A DNA stretch of 64,000 nucleotides from Leptotrichia sp. oral taxon 223 (GCF_013394795.1 NZ_JABXYU010000001.1:1922001-1986000); one strand, 5' to 3'. Counted from the first letter of the stretch, positions 37,505-46,806 are shown. Notes: generated from the sequence alone by a model not told the origin. Program-made: numbers and translations.

Positions 37505-39316
37505 ATGAGCAAAATTAAAAACATTGCAATTATTGCACACGTAGATCACGGGAAAACAACTCTTGTCGATGCTTTATTGAAACAGGCAGGAACATTTGGG
37601 GAACATGAAAAAGTAGATGAAAGAATTATGGATAGTGATGATTTAGAGAAGGAAAGAGGGATTACGATTTTTTCTAAAAATGCTTCATTTCATTATGATG
37701 GTTATAAGATAAATATTGTGGATACTCCTGGCCATGCGGATTTTGGTGGGGAAGTGCAGAGAATCTTGAAAATGGTGGATTCAGTTTTACTTTTGGTAGA
37801 CGCATTTGAGGGTGTTATGCCACAGACTAAATATGTATTGAAACAGGCATTAGAGCATGGGCTTCGTCCAATTGTGGTAGTTAATAAGATTGACAGACCA
37901 AATTCAGATCCTGATGCGGTTGTGGATTCAGTTTTTGACTTATTTGTGGATTTAGGGGCAAATGATATTCAGCTTGATTTCCCAGTAGTTTATGCATCGG
38001 CTAAAAATGGATATGCTAAACTGGAACTAGAAGATGAAGACAAGGATATGAAACCGCTTTATGATGAAATTATGAAGCACGTTGATGATCCTGAAGGGGA
38101 TGTAAATGAACCTTTGCAAATGCTTATTACAAATACAAAATATGATGAATATGTAGGAAAATTAGGAACTGGAAGAATTTATAACGGAAAAATTGAAAAA
38201 AACCAGGAAATTACATTGATTAAGAGAAATGGCAGCTTGGTAAATGGGAAAGTTACTAGAATTTATGGATACGACGGGCTTAAAAAAGTTGAAATGGAAG
38301 AAGCGTTTGCTGGAGACATTGTAACAATCGCAGGAATTGAACAAATTGACATAGGAGAAACTGTGGCAAGCAAGGAAAATCCTAAGTCATTGCCGTTAAT
38401 TGACATTGATGAGCCAACGCTTGCGATGACTTTTATGGTAAATGATTCGCCGTTTGCAGGGCAGGATGGGAAATTTGTAACTTCAAGAAATATTTTGGAA
38501 AGGTTACAAAAGGAAGTAAATCATAACGTGAGCATGAGGCTTGAAATGACAGATTCGCCAGATGCCTTTATTGTAAAAGGAAGAGGAGAGCTTCAATTAT
38601 CCATTTTGCTTGAAAATATGAGAAGGGAAGGCTACGAAGTGGCAGTTTCAAAACCGGAAGTTATCTTCAAGGAAGAAAATGGACAGAAAATGGAGCCAAT
38701 TGAACTTGCGATTATTGATGTTGCTGATGAGTTTGTAGGAGTTGTAATTGAAAAGTTAGGACTCAGAAAAGGTGAAATGGTAAATATGAATCAAGGAAGC
38801 GATGGCTACACAAGACTTGAATTTAAAGTGCCATCACGTGGATTAATTGGATTTAGAAATGAATTTTTGACAGAAACAAGAGGAACAGGAATTATAAACC
38901 ATTCATTTTTTGAATACGAGCCTTTTAAAGGGGAAGTTACAGGAAGAAGAAGAGGAGTTCTTATCGCAATGGAGGCTGGAACAAGCATAGGTTATTCATT
39001 AAACAACTTGCAGCCACGTGGAATCCTGTTTATAGGGCCAGGAGTAGAAGTTTATGAGGGAATGATAGTTGGAGAGCATTCAAGAGAAAACGACTTAGTT
39101 GTAAATGTATGTAAAGGTAAAAAACTTACAAATATGAGGGCTGCTGGAAGTGATGACGCTGTAAAATTGGCACCTCCAAAAGAATTTACGCTGGAATTGG
39201 CACTTGAATATATCGAAAATGATGAGTTAGTGGAAATTACACCTAACTTTATCAGGCTTAGAAAAAAATATTTGAATGCTAATGATAGAAAGAAATATGA
39301 AAATTCTAAAAATTAA
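37505..39316 (+). CDS. typA: ribosome-associated GTPase TypA/BipA
   Basis: 603 aa translational GTPase related to EF-G, which binds the ribosome and assists large-subunit assembly and stress adaptation. G1 is AHVDHGKTT near residues 11-19, G2 region RGITIFSKN, G3 DTPGHADFGGEV and G4 NKIDRP. The C-terminal half has the BipA-specific PSRGLIGFRNEFLTETRGTG and GEHSRENDLVVNVCKGKKLTNMRAAGSDD. The ATG is the family start, but the only ribosome-binding site is 31 bases away beyond a hairpin, an unusual arrangement. It follows the micropeptide module in the same direction. Confidence 0.96.
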   Translation: MSKIKNIAIIAHVDHGKTTLVDALLKQAGTFGEHEKVDERIMDSDDLEKERGITIFSKNASFHYDGYKINIVDTPGHADFGGEVQRILKMVDSVLLLVDAFEGVMPQTKYVLKQALEHGLRPIVVVNKIDRPNSDPDAVVDSVFDLFVDLGANDIQLDFPVVYASAKNGYAKLELEDEDKDMKPLYDEIMKHVDDPEGDVNEPLQMLITNTKYDEYVGKLGTGRIYNGKIEKNQEITLIKRNGSLVNGKVTRIYGYDGLKKVEMEEAFAGDIVTIAGIEQIDIGETVASKENPKSLPLIDIDEPTLAMTFMVNDSPFAGQDGKFVTSRNILERLQKEVNHNVSMRLEMTDSPDAFIVKGRGELQLSILLENMRREGYEVAVSKPEVIFKEENGQKMEPIELAIIDVADEFVGVVIEKLGLRKGEMVNMNQGSDGYTRLEFKVPSRGLIGFRNEFLTETRGTGIINHSFFEYEPFKGEVTGRRRGVLIAMEAGTSIGYSLNNLQPRGILFIGPGVEVYEGMIVGEHSRENDLVVNVCKGKKLTNMRAAGSDDAVKLAPPKEFTLELALEYIENDELVEITPNFIRLRKKYLNANDRKKYENSKN

Positions 39317-39377
39317 ATTTTATATATAAAATATGACTCAAAAACTTTTTTAATTTTAACAAAAAGACAGCAAGAAG

Positions 39378-39399
39378 CTCCCGCTTTTAAAAGCGGGAG
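39378..39399. repeat. perfect palindrome, possible IS200/IS605 end remnant
   Basis: CTCCCGCTTTT and AAAAGCGGGAG are exact inverse complements with no spacer, followed by TAGTTCAC. That layout resembles right ends of IS200/IS605 elements. No transposase or TnpB is nearby. It could instead act as a transcription stop between typA and the convergent lipoprotein gene, but neither side has a good T run. Confidence 0.4.
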
Positions 39400-39469
39400 T
39401 AGTTCACTATATATTTCGGATCTTTATCTGTAAGATTTTTTATTTCCCTTTTTTATGCCGTGTAAATAC

Positions 39470-39994
39470 TTACATTTGTATACCCAATGTTACTATTTTT
39501 AGAAGTTTATCATTCTTTTCAGAGTTTAATTCCCAGGTATTACCTTTTTTTGTATAGATTACATCAAATGTTTCCTCATCGTATTTCAAATCAGGGCTGT
39601 TTAATTTTTGTGAAATTACTTCTGATAATATTTTTTTACTTTCTTCTTCTAATTCTTTTCCAGATTTTCCCATCAAGTTTTTGACATTTTGCATAGATTT
39701 TTTTTGTACTTCTTCCATTACTCCTGTTAAAACAGGTGCTTTAATTGTAACATTTAAAACGGATTCATTACTGCTTGTCGTAACTTTATTTATTTTATAT
39801 GTTATTTTTTTGTATCCTTCAGAAAAGATATTCAGCGCTTCTGCTGCTTCACTGTCTTTTCCTACAAATTCCGAAATATTTCCCTTCTGCAACGCATTCA
39901 TTGAATTTTCAAAATCCTTTTGAGTAATGTGCTTTCCACCACAGCTTACAATCATCAAGAAAATTAAAATTATTACTGATAATATTTTTTTCAT
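39470..39994 (-). CDS. lipoprotein, paralogue of the one at 58 kb
   Basis: 174 aa. Lipobox LMIVSC with the cysteine near residue 18. AAGGAG stands 9 bases before the ATG at 39994; an ATG three codons upstream abuts the site and is less likely. The mature part begins with a helix (ITQKDFENSMNALQKGNISEF), then strands around KKITYKINKVTTSSNESVLNVTIKAPVL, a basic helix and a final strand region ending TWELNSEKNDKLLKIVTLG. The protein at 57990-58520 has the same order and many identical residues. Function unknown; the fold resembles small domains seen in other surface lipoproteins. Confidence 0.82.
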   Translation of the reverse strand: MKKILSVIILIFLMIVSCGGKHITQKDFENSMNALQKGNISEFVGKDSEAAEALNIFSEGYKKITYKINKVTTSSNESVLNVTIKAPVLTGVMEEVQKKSMQNVKNLMGKSGKELEEESKKILSEVISQKLNSPDLKYDEETFDVIYTKKGNTWELNSEKNDKLLKIVTLGIQM

Positions 39995-40241
39995 AAAAAC
40001 CATCTCCTTAAAAAATTTATTAATATATCATTATCAATTATATGATACCTTGAAAAATGTAAAAAAACTTATCATAAATTGTGAAAAAATTAATTTTTAT
40101 AAAGAATTTCTATTAAAAAATAAAGGACACTAATTTTATGTGGTATAATTATAGAAGAATGGGAGTTTAACTAAGCTATAGTTGAAATATGCATATTAAT
40201 TATTATTAAAATAAAAAATTTTAAAGAAATGAGTTGATAAA

Positions 40242-41060
40242 ATGAAAATAAAAGAGATTGCCGAGTATATGAGGAAAAATATTGAAAAAAATTGCACTAT
40301 TGAAGGTACAGCCAGAGAATTTGGGTACAGTAAATTTGAATTTAGTAAAAAATTTAAGAAAAAAACAGGATTTTCGGCAAGTCGTTTTCTTTCATTTTTA
40401 AAAATTGAAAAGGCTTTGGATATAATAATTAACGAAAATGAAGATATCATCATTTCTCAAATAAGAACAGGCTATAACAGTTCAGGTACTTTTTCAAATA
40501 TTTTCAAAAAATATACTGGAATTTCGCCATCAAATTATAAAAAAACTATAAAGGAATTTTATAAAATTTTAAGAGAATATATAAATTCAAGTGAAATAGA
40601 GGAAATTTCTTACGGTAGAAGTTTAAAAATAAATGGAAATAATACTAAAAATTTTTTGTGCGTAAATTTAATTTATCCAAAAAATTATAAAAGTGAAATT
40701 ACGTTTATAGGGCTTTTTAAAAATTGTGTTCCTGATGATCTGCCTCATTTTGGAAAAGTTTTAATTCCTTTTAAAACAGAAAATAAATGTATTTTTGAAA
40801 ATATTCCTGAAGGGAAGTATTGGCTTATGGGCTGTTCGATAGAAAAGGGAAGCACTTTGGAAGATTTTTTTTATTTAAGGGATTCAATAAGGGCAAGAGA
40901 AAATAAAGCCATAAATTTTCCAACAGATAACGAATACACGTTAAAATTCAGAAAGCCTATGCCTTCTGATTTTCCTGTTCTAATAAATCTTCCAAAACTT
41001 GTAAAAGAAGTAATTGAAATTAATATAGGCGCAATCTCGTCAGCTCCAGATAATGAATAG
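40242..41060 (+). CDS. AraC-family transcriptional regulator
   Basis: 272 aa. The DNA-binding domain is at the N-terminus, residues about 1-105, with two helix-turn-helix units: CTIEGTAREFGYSKFEFSKKFKKKTGFSASRFL and IISQIRTGYNSSGTFSNIFKKYTGISPSNYKK, the AraC signature. The C-terminal part (about 120-272) contains strands such as GLFKNCVPDDLPHFGKVLIPF and IPEGKYWLMGCSIEKG, suggesting a GyrI-like or other ligand-binding domain. The inducer and targets are unknown. It converges with an ABC substrate-binding gene. Confidence 0.85.
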   Translation: MKIKEIAEYMRKNIEKNCTIEGTAREFGYSKFEFSKKFKKKTGFSASRFLSFLKIEKALDIIINENEDIIISQIRTGYNSSGTFSNIFKKYTGISPSNYKKTIKEFYKILREYINSSEIEEISYGRSLKINGNNTKNFLCVNLIYPKNYKSEITFIGLFKNCVPDDLPHFGKVLIPFKTENKCIFENIPEGKYWLMGCSIEKGSTLEDFFYLRDSIRARENKAINFPTDNEYTLKFRKPMPSDFPVLINLPKLVKEVIEINIGAISSAPDNE

Positions 41061-41125
41061 TTGGTATAATAATAATTTGAGAAAATCTTCTAAAAAACTT
41101 CAAGAGAAAAATTAATCCAAAAATA

Positions 41126-41164
41126 AACTGAAGCTATTTAGATTTTTTAGCTCCAGTTTTTTAA
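41126..41164. terminator. bidirectional terminator
   Basis: AACTGAAGCTA (41126-41136) pairs with TAGCTCCAGTT (41148-41158) with one mismatch. T runs follow on the + strand and A runs precede it, so it can stop both the AraC-type gene and the convergent binding-protein gene. Confidence 0.75.
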
Positions 41165-41185
41165 TTGTCTTAAAATTATCAAATT

Positions 41186-42184
41186 TTATTTTTTAGTTTC
41201 TACCATCTTAGCCTGTTTTAAAATACTGTCTGGTATTTTTATTCCCAATAATTCCATGTTTTGTTTGTTAATTTCAATTTGTAAATTTTTAACTGTTTCT
41301 ATTGGGATTTCGCTTGGCTTTTTGCCTTTTAGTAAAATTTCGGCTGCAATTTCTCCGGAACGGTAGCCGATGTTGTAGTCGGTAGTTCCTTGCGAAATTA
41401 GCCCCCCTGCATTTGAATAAACGTCATTTGTGGCTAAAACAGGTATTTTTGATTTGTTAAATACATCAAGTAGTGCCGCAAAGTATGATGCCACTGTATT
41501 ATCCTGAATAGCGTAGTAAACATCAATATCTTTTGCTATCAGGTTTGCCGCTGCAACCATTTCTGTACCGTTTGTGACAGCTTTTTCAACTACTGTGAAT
41601 CCGTATTGTCCTGCGAGCTTTTTCAAATTATTTACTTCAGAAACTGAGTTTTGTTCAGATGAATTATAAATTATTCCTATTTTTTTCGCTTTTGGCAATA
41701 ATTCTCTCATTAATTTCAAATTTTCATTAACTGGTGCCGCTCCGCTTGTTCCCGTAACATTTGGAATCCCTTCAAGCCCTGCACTTTTTGGATCTGTAAC
41801 TGACGCAAACACAACTGGTATATTTCCTGTAACCTGATTTTTAGCCGCCTGTGCTGTCGGTGTCGTAACCGCAAATACCAAGTCTTTCTTATCTGCTGCA
41901 AACTGCTGCATAATCAATGTCTGATTGCTCATATCATTGTTTGCAATTTTATCATCATAATCAGCCTTTATCCCAGCCTTTGCCAAAGCATCCTTAAAAC
42001 CTTGTTTAGCCGCATTTAATGCTGGATGATCTACAATCTGTGACAATCCAATTTTATAAACCTTTTCACTAACTTGAGAATCTTTTTTTTCGTCTTGAGA
42101 ATTATTACTTTTTTTATTTCCGCAAGACAAAAGCATTCCTCCTAACATACCGAATAACAGTACACCTCTCATAATTTTTTTCAT
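41186..42184 (-). CDS. ABC transporter substrate-binding lipoprotein, TrpX-like family
   Basis: 332 aa, lipobox MLLSC with the cysteine near residue 21. The mature protein has the two-lobe layout of the ABC_sub_bind family: IGLSQIVDHPALNAAKQGFKDAL at the N-lobe, FAVTTPTAQAAKNQ, PVVFASVTDPKSAGL, VTGTSGAAPVNENLKLMRELLPKAKKIGIIYN, and AALLDVFNKSKIPVLATND. Members bind amino acids such as tryptophan or tyrosine; the ligand here is not shown. TAGGAGG precedes the start. No permease or ATPase gene is adjacent, so its partner genes must be elsewhere or absent. Confidence 0.87.
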   Translation of the reverse strand: MKKIMRGVLLFGMLGGMLLSCGNKKSNNSQDEKKDSQVSEKVYKIGLSQIVDHPALNAAKQGFKDALAKAGIKADYDDKIANNDMSNQTLIMQQFAADKKDLVFAVTTPTAQAAKNQVTGNIPVVFASVTDPKSAGLEGIPNVTGTSGAAPVNENLKLMRELLPKAKKIGIIYNSSEQNSVSEVNNLKKLAGQYGFTVVEKAVTNGTEMVAAANLIAKDIDVYYAIQDNTVASYFAALLDVFNKSKIPVLATNDVYSNAGGLISQGTTDYNIGYRSGEIAAEILLKGKKPSEIPIETVKNLQIEINKQNMELLGIKIPDSILKQAKMVETKK

Positions 42185-42602
42185 CTGTTTTTCCTCCTAA
42201 AATAAATAATTTTTGATTTGTTATAGTAAAAATTTAAAATTAACTTCCCGATACATTGTCAAAATCTAGAGTTTCATGAATTTCGTTAATTCAAATTTAT
42301 AAGAATTTAACATATACTTGATTAATTATCAATTTGAACTGATAGAAATTAAATAAATCTAGATTTTTGCTGTAACTTTGAATTTATTTTTAAACTGGTT
42401 TTACTATGTTATTATTTTATCATATTTTTGGGAAATTTCCAGCAATATTTTGGAATAAAATAAAAAAATTAATTATAAAATATCCTTTAATTAAATTTAA
42501 TCATTAAGTATCCATATAAAGGATTTTTATTTAGATTTTGAAAAACTGCTTATTGATAATAAATATTTTTTCATATTACTATGTTTTTTCTTTTTATAAA
42601 GC
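42185..42602. other. gene-free upstream region of binding-protein gene
   Basis: A+T-rich. Probably holds the minus-strand promoter of the binding-protein gene; a TTGACA exists on the minus strand at 42257-42262 but no properly spaced -10 was found. Nothing else recognised. Confidence 0.4.
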
Positions 42603-42920
42603 AAGGGAAATCAGTCGCCATTTCCCTTTATTTCGCAATAATAGTTATTTTAATATATTTAACTAGTGGCATATTAAAGAGAATAGCGAAAGTGCTATGC
42701 ACTAACCCTGGCTCGTCTAAGCATTTTTTTGAAATATTCCCAAATTTTATTTGGGAAAGTAGTCGAAACATTTATTATTTGGATAAATCTGGATTACTAC
42801 GAAAACGAAACTTGCTAACACTCACTTTCGCAAATAAAGATTAGAACAACTCTATAAAATATATTTGCTATGAAGGTTCTGGCGAAAGAAACACATAAAT
42901 GTGTTTAGTCGTTTTCATTC
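42603..42920 (+). repeat. dispersed structured repeat, copy B
   Basis: Opens with AAGGGAAAT (42603-42611), loop CAGTCGCC, ATTTCCCTT (42620-42628): same loop as copy A but with a different, still complementary stem. CTCACTTTCGCAAATAAA (42821-42838) is identical in copy A. It closes with CTGGCGAAAGAAACACAT and a hairpin AAACACAT/ATGTGTTT where copy A has AAATAC/GTATTT. The middle, about 42645-42800, is not shared. Confidence 0.72.
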
Positions 42921-42961
42921 CAAAAAAATCACGACATTCTATATTAAATTATAAAGATTAT

Positions 42962-43060
42962 TATATTTAAATTTTAGGTTTTAATATTTTGAAAATATTA
43001 AATAAGCAAAATTTTGTTAAAGGAAAAATAACTAAATACGAATGTATTTCTTTCGCCATA
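42962..43060 (-). repeat. dispersed structured repeat, copy C, 3' part
   Basis: Inverse-oriented near-copy of 6336-6437: the TGGCGAAAG motif, hairpin AAATACATTCGTATTT and the following TTAGTTATTTTTCCTTTAAC stretch. It faces copy B tail to tail. Confidence 0.78.
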
Positions 43061-43222
43061 ATTTTTATAATAATTGTAAGATTTATATTTCAAAAAAAGT
43101 TTTAGTAAAAATATTAAAAATTTTACTAAAAAAACTAAAAAATTATATTATAAAACAAATGAAAAGTTAAGGAAGTTATAGTATAAAAAAGTAAATTTTA
43201 AGGTTTTAAAGAGAGGGAAAAA

Positions 43223-44224
43223 ATGTCTACGATTAGAGATGTTGCAAAGCATGCAGGCGTTTTTATTGCCACTGTTTCCAGAATTTTGAATAATGATAAA
43301 TATTTTGGTGTAACAAAGGAAACAAAGCAGAAGGTGCTGGATGCAGTTAAGGAGTTGAATTACAAGAAAAAAAATACAAAAAGAAAAAATACACAATTAA
43401 ATGTTTCAATTATAAAGTCGTTTGACGAAAAGATAGAAAGTGAAGATCCATATTTTGTGTCATTACGGCTGGATTTGGAGTATGCGTTAAAGAAAAAGGG
43501 GATAAAAAGCAAGGTTTTTGAGTTGCAGCTGTTTGAAAAAAATGAAGAGATTTTAATGAATTTTATTGTTTGCAGCGCTATTATTGTCATTGGAGAAATA
43601 AAAAGAAGCCAGCTGGACTTTTTGAAGTCACTGAATGAAAATATTATTTGTGTGGACGCTTATAATTCAGATAATTCCATTGACTATATAAAGTTTGATA
43701 TGAAACATTCGGTAAAAATTGTAATTGATTACTTATTGGGATTAGGACATAAGAAAATTGGGCTGCTGGGCGGCAGAAATCAAATCGTTAGAAATCTTGT
43801 GGATTTTCGGGAGCAGTATTTTATTGAAATTATGAAAGAACTTGAACTGTATAATGAAAAATTTGTAAAAGTAGATGAATTTTCAGCGGAATCAGGATAC
43901 AAAATGATGAAGGAAATACTAAAGTTAGAAGGACCTCCGACAGCAGTATTTTGTGCAAATGACTCTATTGCAATGGGTGCTTACAAGGCTGTAAGGGAGA
44001 AGAGCCTGAAAATTTGTGATGATATTTCAATTATTGGATTTAACGACTTAAAAATCTCTCAATATATGACTCCGCCATTAACAACGCTTAGAATTGATAC
44101 AAAAATTATCGCAGAAGAAACAATAAATGTACTGCTGGAACTGCTGGAACATAATAGAAGCTATAGGAAAAAGGTTTATTTACCTGTGGAATTAATCGAG
44201 AGGGAAAGTTGTGGAAGTATTTGA
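43223..44224 (+). CDS. LacI-family regulator of the lac operon
   Basis: 333 aa. N-terminal helix-turn-helix, residues about 3-25 (TIRDVAKHAGVFIATVSRILNND), with Phe-Ile where most relatives have Ser-Pro or Ser-Ile. A periplasmic-binding-like effector domain follows (GHKKIGLLGGRN, PTAVFCANDSIAMGAYKAVREKSLKICDDISIIGFND, PPLTTLRIDTKIIAEE). It stands 530 bases upstream of lacA in the same direction, and a LacI-type palindrome lies between. In Gram-positive lac-PTS operons the regulator LacR is DeoR-type, so a LacI-type protein here is a different solution. The inducer is unknown. Confidence 0.88.
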   Translation: MSTIRDVAKHAGVFIATVSRILNNDKYFGVTKETKQKVLDAVKELNYKKKNTKRKNTQLNVSIIKSFDEKIESEDPYFVSLRLDLEYALKKKGIKSKVFELQLFEKNEEILMNFIVCSAIIVIGEIKRSQLDFLKSLNENIICVDAYNSDNSIDYIKFDMKHSVKIVIDYLLGLGHKKIGLLGGRNQIVRNLVDFREQYFIEIMKELELYNEKFVKVDEFSAESGYKMMKEILKLEGPPTAVFCANDSIAMGAYKAVREKSLKICDDISIIGFNDLKISQYMTPPLTTLRIDTKIIAEETINVLLELLEHNRSYRKKVYLPVELIERESCGSI

Positions 44225-44754
44225 TGGGGACAAAAAGCGTCCTCATTTTTATTTTTCAAACATAATTTAGTATAAACTAATCTGTCGTAGACTAGCCATA
44301 GGTTATTGCGTAGCAATCTTACTACAATTTTAATTATTAGGATAAATTTTTACTACAAGATAAGGTTTTGTGGCAATGAGCAATCCTACGAAAATAAAAA
44401 AGTTGAATGATTATGAATTAGTTATCAAATAACTCTATTATAAAAATTTATTCATATTCTTAAAAAGGGTTTAGTATTAAAATGATGTTACTAATTTTCA
44501 AATTAATAAAATTTATAAAAAAAATTAAATTCCAACTCAAATAATTTCATTTCTGTTTACTTAAAGTGATTTTTCAAATAAATATAAAATTGCGACTAAA
44601 AAAGTTTGTTTACTAAACAACCCTTATTTTTAACGGGTTTAATGTGTTGTAATTTTCATTTTTTGAGGTATATTTCAATTGTGGGATAAATAATATATTA
44701 TTTGAAAATTTGTAGCTGCGCAGTGAAATGAATTAAAAAATGGAGGGAAAAATA
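44225..44754. other. gene-free region before lacA
   Basis: About 530 bases. 44285-44400 contains ATTGC-GTA-GCAAT and, further on, GTGGCAATGAGCAATCC, laid out like the dispersed repeat at 6.2 and 42.6 kb but too diverged to call. A LacI-type palindrome lies at 44606-44620 and a weak hairpin AACCC/GGGTT at 44619-44639. No clear promoter could be fixed. Confidence 0.45.
44606..44620. promoter_or_regulatory. candidate LacI-family operator
   Basis: TTGTTTA-C-TAAACAA, a perfect 15-base palindrome with a central C, about 135 bases before lacA and downstream of the LacI-type gene. Confidence 0.5.
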
Positions 44755-45177
44755 ATGAAAGTTATATTAGGTTCTGATGTGGATGGTAATGAATTAAAAG
44801 ATTATATTAAAAATTATTTGCTGGAAAATGGATATGATGTAATTGATAAATCAGAAAATAAGGATTTTGTTGAAACAACGTATTCTGTTGCTCAAACTGT
44901 GTTAGCTGATGATGACAGTCTGGGGATAGTGTTTGATGCATACGGTGCAGGAAGTTTTATGGTTGCCACTAAAATAAAGGGAATGATTGCCGCAGAAGTT
45001 TCAGATGAACGTTCAGCTTATATGACAAGAGGACACAATAATGCAAGGATAATTACAATAGGTTCAAAAATTGTGGGAACAGAAGTTGCCAAAAATATTG
45101 TGAAGGGATTTTTGACTGCCGGATATGATGGTGGAAGACATCAAATTAGAGTGGATATGTTAAATAAGATGTGTTAG
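44755..45177 (+). CDS. lacA: galactose-6-phosphate isomerase subunit LacA
   Basis: 140 aa. With LacB it converts galactose 6-phosphate to tagatose 6-phosphate. RpiB/LacAB fold: [18 protein letters not shown], the [45 protein letters not shown] segment, and the C-terminal [11 protein letters not shown]. The start at 44755 follows GGAGGGAA; an in-frame ATG five codons earlier includes that site and is rejected. First gene of the operon; 166 bases separate it from lacB. Confidence 0.93.
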   Translation: MKVILGSDVDGNELKDYIKNYLLENGYDVIDKSENKDFVETTYSVAQTVLADDDSLGIVFDAYGAGSFMVATKIKGMIAAEVSDERSAYMTRGHNNARIITIGSKIVGTEVAKNIVKGFLTAGYDGGRHQIRVDMLNKMC

Positions 45178-45343
45178 CCTGTTTAACTGGAAATAAATTA
45201 TTTTGGAGTTAAATAGCATAATTTTAATTTTTGTGCTTAATTTTAAAGCTGCTTTATTATTGAGGGAAGAAATAAAAAGCTGTTTAAAAATGGAATGATA
45301 ATAAAAAAATAAAAATAAAAGAGTAAAAAAGGATGGTAAAGAT

Positions 45344-45859
45344 ATGAAAATAGCAATTGGATGCGATCACATAGTAACAGATATGAAAATAGCGCTATCA
45401 GATTTTTTAAAATCAAAAGGTTACGAAGTGTTGGACTTTGGGACTTATGATTTTACACGTACTCATTATCCGATTTATGGTAAAAAAGTAGGTGAAGCGG
45501 TTGCAAGCGGGGAAGCTGATCTGGGAGTATGTATATGTGGAACAGGTGTTGGAATTAATAATGCTGTAAATAAGGTTCCGGGAATACGTTCGGCTTTAGT
45601 AAGAGATATGACAACTGCAATTTATGCAAAGGAATATTTAAATGCAAATGTTATTGGATTTGGTGGAAAAATAACTGGAGAGCTGCTTTTATGCGATATA
45701 GTGGAAGCATTTATAAAAGCAGAATATAAAAAAACAGAAGAACGTGAAAAATTAATTAAAAAAATTAAACATATAGAAACTGTAAATCCAGAACAAACTG
45801 ATAAAGATTTTTTTATGGAATTTTTGGAAAAATGGGACAGAGGGGAATATAAAGATTAA
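45344..45859 (+). CDS. lacB: galactose-6-phosphate isomerase subunit LacB
   Basis: 171 aa, the usual length. Carries the catalytic signatures of the RpiB/LacAB family: [41 protein letters not shown], the [24 protein letters not shown] loop with the catalytic cysteine region, and the [12 protein letters not shown] segment. It works as a heteromer with LacA. Translation starts after GGATGG; lacC follows after 14 bases. Confidence 0.95.
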   Translation: MKIAIGCDHIVTDMKIALSDFLKSKGYEVLDFGTYDFTRTHYPIYGKKVGEAVASGEADLGVCICGTGVGINNAVNKVPGIRSALVRDMTTAIYAKEYLNANVIGFGGKITGELLLCDIVEAFIKAEYKKTEEREKLIKKIKHIETVNPEQTDKDFFMEFLEKWDRGEYKD

Positions 45860-45873
45860 AGGGGCTGATTAAG

Positions 45874-46806
45874 ATGATTTTAACAGTAACAATGAATCCG
45901 TCTGTTGATATTTCATATCCTCTGGAAAAATTTAATCTGGATACAGTAAACAGAATTTCTAAAGTGAGCAAGACGCCTGGAGGAAAAGGTTTGAATGTAA
46001 CAAGAGTGCTGAAACAGCTGAATGATAAAGTTATAGCAACAGGGCTTATAGGTGGGGGCTTGGGAATGGATATTCAGAAAAAATTGACAGAAAAGGAAAT
46101 AGAGCATAAATTTTTTGAAATTTCTGGTGAAACAAGAAACTGTATTGCGATTTTACATGAAGGAATGCAAAGCGAAATTTTAGAAAGCGGGCCTTCAGTA
46201 ACTTCATCTGAGAGCGAGAATTTTTTGAAACATTTTGAAGAATTAGTAAAAAAGGTTAAACTAATCTCTATTTCGGGAAGTTTTCCTAGCGGAATGGAAG
46301 ATGATTATTATGCAAAAATGATAGAAATTTGCACCAAATATGAAAAACCAGTTGTCCTTGACTGCTCAGGAAAAGCATTGTTAGAAGTTTTAAAGCATGA
46401 ATATAAACCAAAAGTAATAAAACCTAATACAGAAGAGTTATCACAATTAATTGGAAAAGACGTATCTAAAAATCCAGATGAATTAAAAAAAGTTTTAAAA
46501 GATAAATTATTTGAAAAAATTGAGTGGATAATCGTTTCGCTCGGAGCAGATGGAGCTTTTGCGAAACACAATGATAAATTTTATAAAGTGAATGTTCCTA
46601 AAATAGAAGTCGTAAATCCTGTAGGTTCAGGAGATTCAACAGTTGCAGGAATAACATCAGCAATTCATGAAAATGCGAGTGACGAAGATTTATTGAGAAA
46701 AGCAAATGTTCTTGGAATGTTGAATGCAATGGAAAAATTAACAGGATTTGTAAATTTGGAAAATTATGACAAATTATTTAATGAAGTAGAAATTTTGGAA
46801 ATATAA
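45874..46806 (+). CDS. lacC: tagatose-6-phosphate kinase
   Basis: 310 aa PfkB-family kinase making tagatose 1,6-bisphosphate. The N-terminal MILTVTMNPSVDISYPL and PGGKGLNVTRVLKQL segments bind the sugar phosphate; IKPNTEELSQLIG and the C-terminal NPVGSGDSTVAGI, with the catalytic aspartate, form the ATP site. Family relatives include 1-phosphofructokinase; the position between lacB and lacD supports tagatose 6-phosphate as substrate. Confidence 0.93.
   Translation: MILTVTMNPSVDISYPLEKFNLDTVNRISKVSKTPGGKGLNVTRVLKQLNDKVIATGLIGGGLGMDIQKKLTEKEIEHKFFEISGETRNCIAILHEGMQSEILESGPSVTSSESENFLKHFEELVKKVKLISISGSFPSGMEDDYYAKMIEICTKYEKPVVLDCSGKALLEVLKHEYKPKVIKPNTEELSQLIGKDVSKNPDELKKVLKDKLFEKIEWIIVSLGADGAFAKHNDKFYKVNVPKIEVVNPVGSGDSTVAGITSAIHENASDEDLLRKANVLGMLNAMEKLTGFVNLENYDKLFNEVEILEI

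Noticed and set aside
42581-42844. 87-codon plus-strand frame
   Set aside because: Covers the structured dispersed repeat, no ribosome-binding site, protein-like signal absent.
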